Position numbers and translations under genes: made by a program
The notes under the pieces: model-generated
The model's database searches: none
Seen by the model: the letters and a program-made list of their open reading frames with translations, nothing else
What the model was told of the DNA's origin: nothing
DNA from: Aestuariirhabdus haliotis
Lineage (GTDB): Bacteria; Pseudomonadota; Gammaproteobacteria; Pseudomonadales; Aestuariirhabdaceae
Assembly (NCBI RefSeq): GCF_023509475.1
Contig: NZ_JAKSDZ010000004.1
Span: forward strand, 1 to 64,000
Direction: 5' to 3'
Length of the DNA: 64,000 nucleotides
Shown here: positions 59,211 to 64,000 of the stretch, one piece after another
How the letters are laid out: every line of letters starts with the position of its first letter
How positions within the stretch are numbered: position 1 is the first letter of the stretch

Positions 59211-59996
59211 CTAGTCCAGAAATTCGATCATCGCCGGATGGCGCAAAGGTAACATCCAGCGCCGATGCCCCTTTTTCAGTTTACCCCCTCGGGATTGACG
59301 GTCAATAACCCAACCTCGCACTTCCACAGACTGACCCAGATTGCCTTCCCCGGGGAGCATTGGATAACGTCGGCGATCAGCCTTGGACACTCTCAAGACC
59401 AAACCCCGATCAACCTCCAACCACCAGTATTTTTGACTGCTGTCGATACCGGTAATTTCCCCTTGCAGAACAAAGAACCCCGATCGCTCCAAGGCTTTCG
59501 GCGATAGAGGCCATTGCCCCCAGATACCCAACGCCTCCTGCTTCGCATCACGTTCGGCTTCGGCCAGACATTGCCAACCAGAAACATTGGGTGGCACCAC
59601 GACCAAAGCTCCCAAGCCTTGTCGAATCAACAATTCAGACAGACTATGCCTATCGGGACCAAGATAAACGCGAGCCAACAAACGACCATAACGATCTTTT
59701 TCCTGCTCAGCGGTTTCAATATACAAAGAAGAGTTACGGTCGAGCTGACGCGCTACAAACTGCTTGGCTGCCACCGCTTCGTGCTCATCGGCCAGGCCAT
59801 CGCGACCCAGCTCCGGCGTATTCACCCCCAACAGGCGTAACCGTCGCCCGTCCGCTAATAACAGGGTGTCACCGTCAAAAACCGTACGCCACTTCACCGA
59901 CTCCAGCTCACCCCGAGGCTCACAGGTCAGCGCAAGTGCTAAATCACAGACAATAAAAAAGGCGCTTGCAATAAGCGCCTTTTTCCAACCTCCCAT
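59211..59996 (-). CDS. Thermonuclease (SNase) family protein
   Basis: A 261-residue exported protein with signal peptide MGGWKKALIASAFFIVCDLALA. The SNase fold follows, with VFDGDTLLLADGRRLRLLGVNTPELGRDG (Asp, Arg and Glu around the calcium site, parts shown) and KDRYGRLLARVYLG with the second catalytic Arg. The end of the SNase domain is EALGIWGQ. The C-terminal 90 residues form an OB-like domain with GEITGIDSSQKYWWLEVD and VEVRGWVIDRQSRGGKLKKG. Its start codon lies 16 bases after the rpmE stop. A strong rho-independent terminator sits within its signal-peptide codons, so expression should depend on readthrough from rpmE or on another promoter. Confidence 0.82.
   Translation of the reverse strand: MGGWKKALIASAFFIVCDLALALTCEPRGELESVKWRTVFDGDTLLLADGRRLRLLGVNTPELGRDGLADEHEAVAAKQFVARQLDRNSSLYIETAEQEKDRYGRLLARVYLGPDRHSLSELLIRQGLGALVVVPPNVSGWQCLAEAERDAKQEALGIWGQWPLSPKALERSGFFVLQGEITGIDSSQKYWWLEVDRGLVLRVSKADRRRYPMLPGEGNLGQSVEVRGWVIDRQSRGGKLKKGHRRWMLPLRHPAMIEFLD
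59955..59984 (-). terminator. rpmE terminator inside the start of the SNase gene
   Basis: AAAAAAGGCGCTT (plus-strand view) pairs with AAGCGCCTTTTT around the loop GCAAT. On the minus strand this gives a GC-rich stem followed by a run of T. It is 29 bases after the rpmE stop and lies fully inside codons of about 5-14 of the SNase gene, encoding part of its signal peptide. Confidence 0.85.
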
Positions 59997-60012
59997 CTTC
60001 AGGGAGCCACTC

Positions 60013-60228
60013 TTACTTGCGAGTGCTACGAGCACCGAAACGCTGCTTAAAGCGCTCAATACGGCCGCCGCTGTCGAGTACCTTCTGCTTACCGGTGTAG
60101 AAAGGGTGGCAAGCGGAGCAAACGTCCAGGTGGATCGGTGCACACAGGGTAGAGCGGGTTTTGATAACATTACCGCAGCTGCAGGTTGCTTCGATCTCTT
60201 CGTAAGCAGGATGAATTTCGGGTTGCAT
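60013..60228 (-). CDS. rpmE: 50S ribosomal protein L31
   Basis: A 71-residue ribosomal protein of the zinc-binding (C+) type. The four cysteines are in CSC at 16 and 18 and CSAC at 37 and 40. The form without cysteines (RpmE2) is used under zinc shortage, so this is the normal zinc form. A GAGGAA site is 8 bases upstream. It is followed by a terminator that lies within the next gene. Confidence 0.97.
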   Translation of the reverse strand: MQPEIHPAYEEIEATCSCGNVIKTRSTLCAPIHLDVCSACHPFYTGKQKVLDSGGRIERFKQRFGARSTRK

Positions 60229-60465
60229 GATCTATTCCTCTATAAGTAGCTGGATGCCGCCACCAAGCCCGTTGCCTGGCACCGCACCCTATGTTTTGCC
60301 CACAAAGATAGCTGGACAAAAATAAGACGGCGAATCCTACCAGATTTTGATCAGGAAGCAAGCGCAGTCAGTACCAGCGACAAGCCTTCCCACATTCGCC
60401 GGGAGTGATACCATAGAACCACTGGCCACCATCCCTTTTCACCTCCAGACGACGAATACGCCTCA

Positions 60466-62682
60466 ATGCCAAATACTGATCGATCAGGAAGGATCCTTCG
60501 GGTCGCGCTGCCCTCCCCCTTGCGCCGACTGTTCGATTACCTGGCTCCCGATGATTGGCCGCAAAACGCACTGGCCGAAGGGGTTCGAATCGCCGTACCT
60601 TTTGGCAATCGCACCCTGATTGGTGTGCTCATCGAGCAGCCGGAGCAGAGCGAACTGACGCCTGAACAACTCAAAACAGCGCTCGAGCTGATCGACCACA
60701 ATCCCATACTGCCCGACTCTCTGCTCAAGCTGTGCCGCTGGTGCGCCGATTATTATCACCACAGCCTGGGCGATACACTCAGCAACGCCCTACCGGCACT
60801 GTTGCGGCAGGGTCACGCCACCAGCCTTGCTGAACCCCACTGGCGCTGCTCAAAAGCACTCGATGACCAGATCAGGCTCGCCCTGCGACGTGCTCCCAAG
60901 CAACTGCAAGCCTTTGAAAGGCTCTGCGAACACCCCAAAGGCGTCAGTCGCCCCCTGCTATCCAGCCTGGGAATCAGCAGCGCCACACTAAGGGCGCTGG
61001 AGCAAAAACAACTCGTGGTTTGTGAGCATCTCGACGAACCCATGCCCGGTAAAGGCTCTTTACTCCATGAAGCGCCCTATCCGCTTAATGAAGATCAGCG
61101 CCGCGCTGTCGAGCGGGTCGATTGCGATCTCGATAGATTTCATTGCCACTTGCTGCAAGGGGTCACCGGTAGCGGTAAAACGGAAGTGTATCTACACCTG
61201 ATTGAACAGGTACTTCGACAAGACAAACAGGCCCTGGTACTGGTCCCCGAGATCGGCCTGACACCACAGACCCTGCAGCGCTTTCGGCAACGCTTCAACC
61301 GCCCCGTCGTCGCCATGCATTCCGGTCTCAACGATCGCGAACGCCTGAAAGCCTGGCTGGATGCCAGCAACGGACGGGCGGGTATCCTGATCGGTACCCG
61401 CAGCAGTCTATTCACGCCGTTACTTAATCCGGGCATCATCATCGTCGATGAAGAGCACGATGGCTCTTACAAGCAACAGGATGGTTTGCGTTATAACGCC
61501 CGCGATATGGCCATTTATCGCGCCAAGCTGGAACAGATACCCATCGTACTGGGGTCGGCAACACCGAGCCTGGAATCGCTGCACAATGCACTACAACAGC
61601 GCTACAGCCAACTTCTGCTGCCCAATCGCGCCGCCGCCACCTTACCGGATTTCCAACTTCTGGACCTTCGCAACCAGCCCCTGATAGCAGGCATGACCAG
61701 CGTCCTGCAACAACAGGTTGAGCAACATCTCCAGCAGGGCAATCAGGTATTGCTGTTCCTCAATCGCCGGGGCTACGCGCCCACCTTACTGTGCCACCAG
61801 TGCGGCTGGGTGGCCGATTGCCGACTTTGCGATTCGCGCATGACACTGCACCGCACCCCCCCTCACTTACATTGTCATCACTGCGACAGCCAGGCTCAGG
61901 TACCTTTCCAATGCCCGAAGTGCAACAGCCACGAGCTGAATCCAGTCGGGCGAGGCACAGAACGCAGTGAAGAGGAGCTGCAACTGCGCTTCCCCAGGGC
62001 CAGCATACTGCGCATTGATCGCGACAGTACTCGCCGCAAAGACGCCATGCACCAGTTATTGCAGCAGATCCATCGCGGCGAACCTGGTATTTTGCTGGGC
62101 ACCCAGATGCTGGCTAAGGGTCATCATTTCCCGGCGGTCACTCTGGTGGCCATTCTCGATGTGGATAGCGGACTGTTCAGCACCGACTTTCGTGGTCTGG
62201 AGCGCATGGGGCAACTACTCTTGCAAGTTGCCGGACGGGCGGGACGAGCCGACAAGCAGGGGAGCGTCGCCATCCAGACCCACAACCCGGAACACCCGGC
62301 ATTATTGCAGCTGATCCACCAGGGTTACGAAACCTTCGCCCGAAGCCTGCTTCGGGAACGCAGCCTGCTGAGGCTTCCTCCCTACACGTACCTGGCCTTG
62401 TTACGCAGCGAAGCCGCACAGATGCAGCCGGCACAGCAATTCCTGGCCGATATCCGCCAGCAAGCCAGCTCACCTGGAACGACCGAGGTCAGTTTATTGG
62501 GGCCCATCGCCGCCCCCATGGAGCGCAGGCAAGGCCGTTATCGCAGCCAGCTGCTGCTGCAAAGCTCTTCGCGACGTGCCTTGCATCGATTGCTACAACA
62601 ACTGCTGCCTGCCATGGAAACTCACCCATTGAGCCGCAAAATCCGCTGGTCTATCGATGTCGATCCCCAGGAGATGCTCTAG
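60466..62682 (+). CDS. priA: Primosomal protein N', replication restart helicase
   Basis: A 738-residue helicase that reloads the replisome at stalled forks. The N-terminal 3'-DNA-binding domain begins ILRVALPSPLRRLFDYLAP. The helicase core has Walker A GVTGSGKTEVYLHLI, DEEHDGSYKQQDGLRYNARD (DEEH box) and SATPSLES. The zinc cysteines are in CHQCGWVADCRLCDSRM and CHHCDSQAQVPFQCPKCNS. The end includes LLQVAGRAGRADKQG (motif VI). It is divergent from rpmE, the usual arrangement. The stop codon shares its last base with the next gene start (TAGTG). Confidence 0.97.
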   Translation: MPNTDRSGRILRVALPSPLRRLFDYLAPDDWPQNALAEGVRIAVPFGNRTLIGVLIEQPEQSELTPEQLKTALELIDHNPILPDSLLKLCRWCADYYHHSLGDTLSNALPALLRQGHATSLAEPHWRCSKALDDQIRLALRRAPKQLQAFERLCEHPKGVSRPLLSSLGISSATLRALEQKQLVVCEHLDEPMPGKGSLLHEAPYPLNEDQRRAVERVDCDLDRFHCHLLQGVTGSGKTEVYLHLIEQVLRQDKQALVLVPEIGLTPQTLQRFRQRFNRPVVAMHSGLNDRERLKAWLDASNGRAGILIGTRSSLFTPLLNPGIIIVDEEHDGSYKQQDGLRYNARDMAIYRAKLEQIPIVLGSATPSLESLHNALQQRYSQLLLPNRAAATLPDFQLLDLRNQPLIAGMTSVLQQQVEQHLQQGNQVLLFLNRRGYAPTLLCHQCGWVADCRLCDSRMTLHRTPPHLHCHHCDSQAQVPFQCPKCNSHELNPVGRGTERSEEELQLRFPRASILRIDRDSTRRKDAMHQLLQQIHRGEPGILLGTQMLAKGHHFPAVTLVAILDVDSGLFSTDFRGLERMGQLLLQVAGRAGRADKQGSVAIQTHNPEHPALLQLIHQGYETFARSLLRERSLLRLPPYTYLALLRSEAAQMQPAQQFLADIRQQASSPGTTEVSLLGPIAAPMERRQGRYRSQLLLQSSSRRALHRLLQQLLPAMETHPLSRKIRWSIDVDPQEML

Positions 62683-64000
62683 TGAACAAAAGCCAAGGAT
62701 GGCTTTTTTCGGGTCTGCTGATGGCCCTGCTGGTACTGGTTTATTGCCTCTTTATGGGCGGTTTGGTCAGTGATTTTTACCTGGACGACCTGTCCAACCT
62801 TACCGTCTTACAACATGTATCAGCTCCTGGCGGGTTTTGGTATGCCACGCTCCAGAACGCCTCCAGTGCTCTGGGCCGTCCCCTGGCCATGCTCAGCTTC
62901 GCCCTTCAGGCAGAACACTGGCCGGAAAATCCTGCTGCGTTCAAACAGATTAACCTGCTTATTCACCTGGCCAACAGCGCACTGGTCGCCCTTCTCAGCC
63001 TACATTTGTTTCGCCTCAAGGGCCTGAAACACGCTCACTGGCTGGCGCTAGCCGTAGCACTCTACTGGTCAATAGCTCCCTTACACCTCAGCAGCGTTCT
63101 CTATACCATCCAGCGCATGACGTTGCTGGCAACCTGCTTCTCCCTACTCGGAGTGCTCGCCTACTTTCGAGCACGGCGACAATTTGCCCAGTGCCGCTGG
63201 CGACGCGGCTACCTTGAACTAAGCCTGAGCTACGGTGCTTGCCTGTTACTCGGCGTACTGGCCAAGGAAAATGCCGTTTTATTGCCGCTATTAATACTGC
63301 TGATCGATAACACCCTGTACCATAACGACAAGCGCCCCCCTTACTGGAACGCCTATAAACGTCTGGCGTTCTGGTTGCCCCTGATCTTACTGGCAATCTA
63401 TTTATTGTTTTTTTCCGCATCGATTAACTACGACTACCGCCCCTTTAGTCTGACCGAACGACTGCTGACACAGAGCCGTGTCCTGTTTCATTATCTGGCG
63501 CAATTCTTTTGGCCCATCGGCCCTGAGCTGAGTATCTATCATGACGATTTTGTCATCTCCAAAAGCTGGCTTATCCCGCTTAATACGCTGCCATCGGTAT
63601 TAGGCTGGCTCACGCTTATCGGATTGGCCTGGGCTAATGTCAGACGCTGGCCAGCCTTCAGCTTTGTTGTGGGCTGGTACCTGCTCGCCCAACTGCTTGA
63701 ATCCAGCATCATTCCTCTGGAGATCTATTTCGAACACCGCAGCTATTTGCCCCTGGTGGCCATTGCCTGGGGATCAGTTCTACTGATCAATCGACTGCTG
63801 CAAAAACACTTGAGATATCGCTGGCTTATCGCCATCACCTGCACGCTCTACCTGCTAGCCATTACCGCAGTGACATTGCAACAAGCCAGGCTTTGGAGTC
63901 AGCCTTTATCGATGGCGGCCGAAAAACTGGAACGGCATCCCGAATCAGAACGGGCTCGCCTGAGCGCCGCGCAACAATTGCTCAACCGGGGGGAGCACCA
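62682..64000 (+). CDS. Multi-pass GT-C-like membrane protein, partial at window end
   Basis: An open frame of 439 codons that runs off the window. The start is GTG overlapping the priA stop (TAGTG). It has about ten membrane segments; the first is LFSGLLMALLVLVYCLFMGGLV. Key motifs are DFYLDDLSNL (an acidic pair in the first periplasmic loop), LGRPLAMLSFALQ, INLLIHLANSALVALLSL, VLAKENAVLLPLLILLIDN (K-E-x-x-x-x-L-P) and EIYFEHRSYLPLVAI. This order of motifs is typical of GT-C glycosyltransferases of the TMTC/DUF1736-like type, often with C-terminal tetratricopeptide repeats. The last visible residues (LERHPESERARLSAAQQLLNRGE) look like the start of such a repeat. The acceptor is unknown; type IV pilin is a possible but unproven target. 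Confidence 0.75.
   Translation, partial: MNKSQGWLFSGLLMALLVLVYCLFMGGLVSDFYLDDLSNLTVLQHVSAPGGFWYATLQNASSALGRPLAMLSFALQAEHWPENPAAFKQINLLIHLANSALVALLSLHLFRLKGLKHAHWLALAVALYWSIAPLHLSSVLYTIQRMTLLATCFSLLGVLAYFRARRQFAQCRWRRGYLELSLSYGACLLLGVLAKENAVLLPLLILLIDNTLYHNDKRPPYWNAYKRLAFWLPLILLAIYLLFFSASINYDYRPFSLTERLLTQSRVLFHYLAQFFWPIGPELSIYHDDFVISKSWLIPLNTLPSVLGWLTLIGLAWANVRRWPAFSFVVGWYLLAQLLESSIIPLEIYFEHRSYLPLVAIAWGSVLLINRLLQKHLRYRWLIAITCTLYLLAITAVTLQQARLWSQPLSMAAEKLERHPESERARLSAAQQLLNRGEH

Overview
The window is chromosomal DNA of a free-living, aerobic, Gram-negative gammaproteobacterium. The main taxonomic evidence is the cluster pilMNOPQ-aroK-aroB-damX with a divergent PBP1A gene at 45-56 kb, an arrangement typical of Pseudomonas-like and marine gammaproteobacteria. 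Gammaproteobacterial families (DUF2956, DUF2333, YciH) and a PsrA-like palindrome in front of a fatty-acid gene agree with this. An AlkB alkane hydroxylase and two long acyl-CoA dehydrogenases suggest growth on hydrocarbons or lipids, as in marine oil-degrading or Cellvibrionales-like bacteria; genus and species cannot be read from the sequence. No tRNA, rRNA, CRISPR array, prophage or intact insertion sequence was found.

Layout. 0-8 kb: a fragment of a small inverted-repeat element and a terminator; then a periplasmic redox pair on the minus strand (a beta-helix protein with a C-terminal cytochrome c domain, and a di-heme cytochrome c peroxidase). On the plus strand follows an overlapping DctB/DctD-like two-component system with a TAXI-type solute-binding protein. 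7.6-18.9 kb: a complete 260-bp MITE-like element, a solute-binding protein, a divergent AraC regulator/alkB pair, a methyltransferase, two SDR dehydrogenases, a BASS-family transporter, a Crp-like regulator, a PilZ protein and conserved small genes. 19-24 kb: dsbD, aroQ and accBC. 23.7-29.3 kb: two paralogous acyl-CoA dehydrogenases around a small membrane protein, then a SprA-type putative metalloprotease next to a 76-residue mini flagellar-rod-like protein. 29.4-34 kb: a compact biotin operon bioBFHCD with a strong promoter and a BirA-like operator. 34-45 kb: comF, srkA, metY behind a structured leader, a thioesterase, hemE and gltBD. 45-56 kb: the type IV pilus alignment/secretin operon with shikimate genes and damX, and PBP1A. 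56-64 kb: malic enzyme, an M48 protease, a thermonuclease-like protein, rpmE, priA and the start of a large multi-pass membrane protein that runs off the window.

How the genes connect: biotin made by bioBFHCD is the cofactor carried by AccB and charged by AccC. AlkB opens a route into beta-oxidation that would pass through the acyl-CoA dehydrogenases. AroQ, AroK and AroB are three steps of the shikimate pathway. PilM-Q and the SPOR protein DamX act at the cell envelope, as does PBP1A.

The items most worth a second look are the metY leader RNA that pairs across its own ribosome-binding site, the mini rod-like protein beside the SprA-type protein, the beta-helix/cytochrome fusion paired with a peroxidase, the rpmE terminator lying inside the signal-peptide codons of the next gene, the apparent one-base disruption at the start of comF, the MITE family, and the PsrA-like and BirA-like operators.
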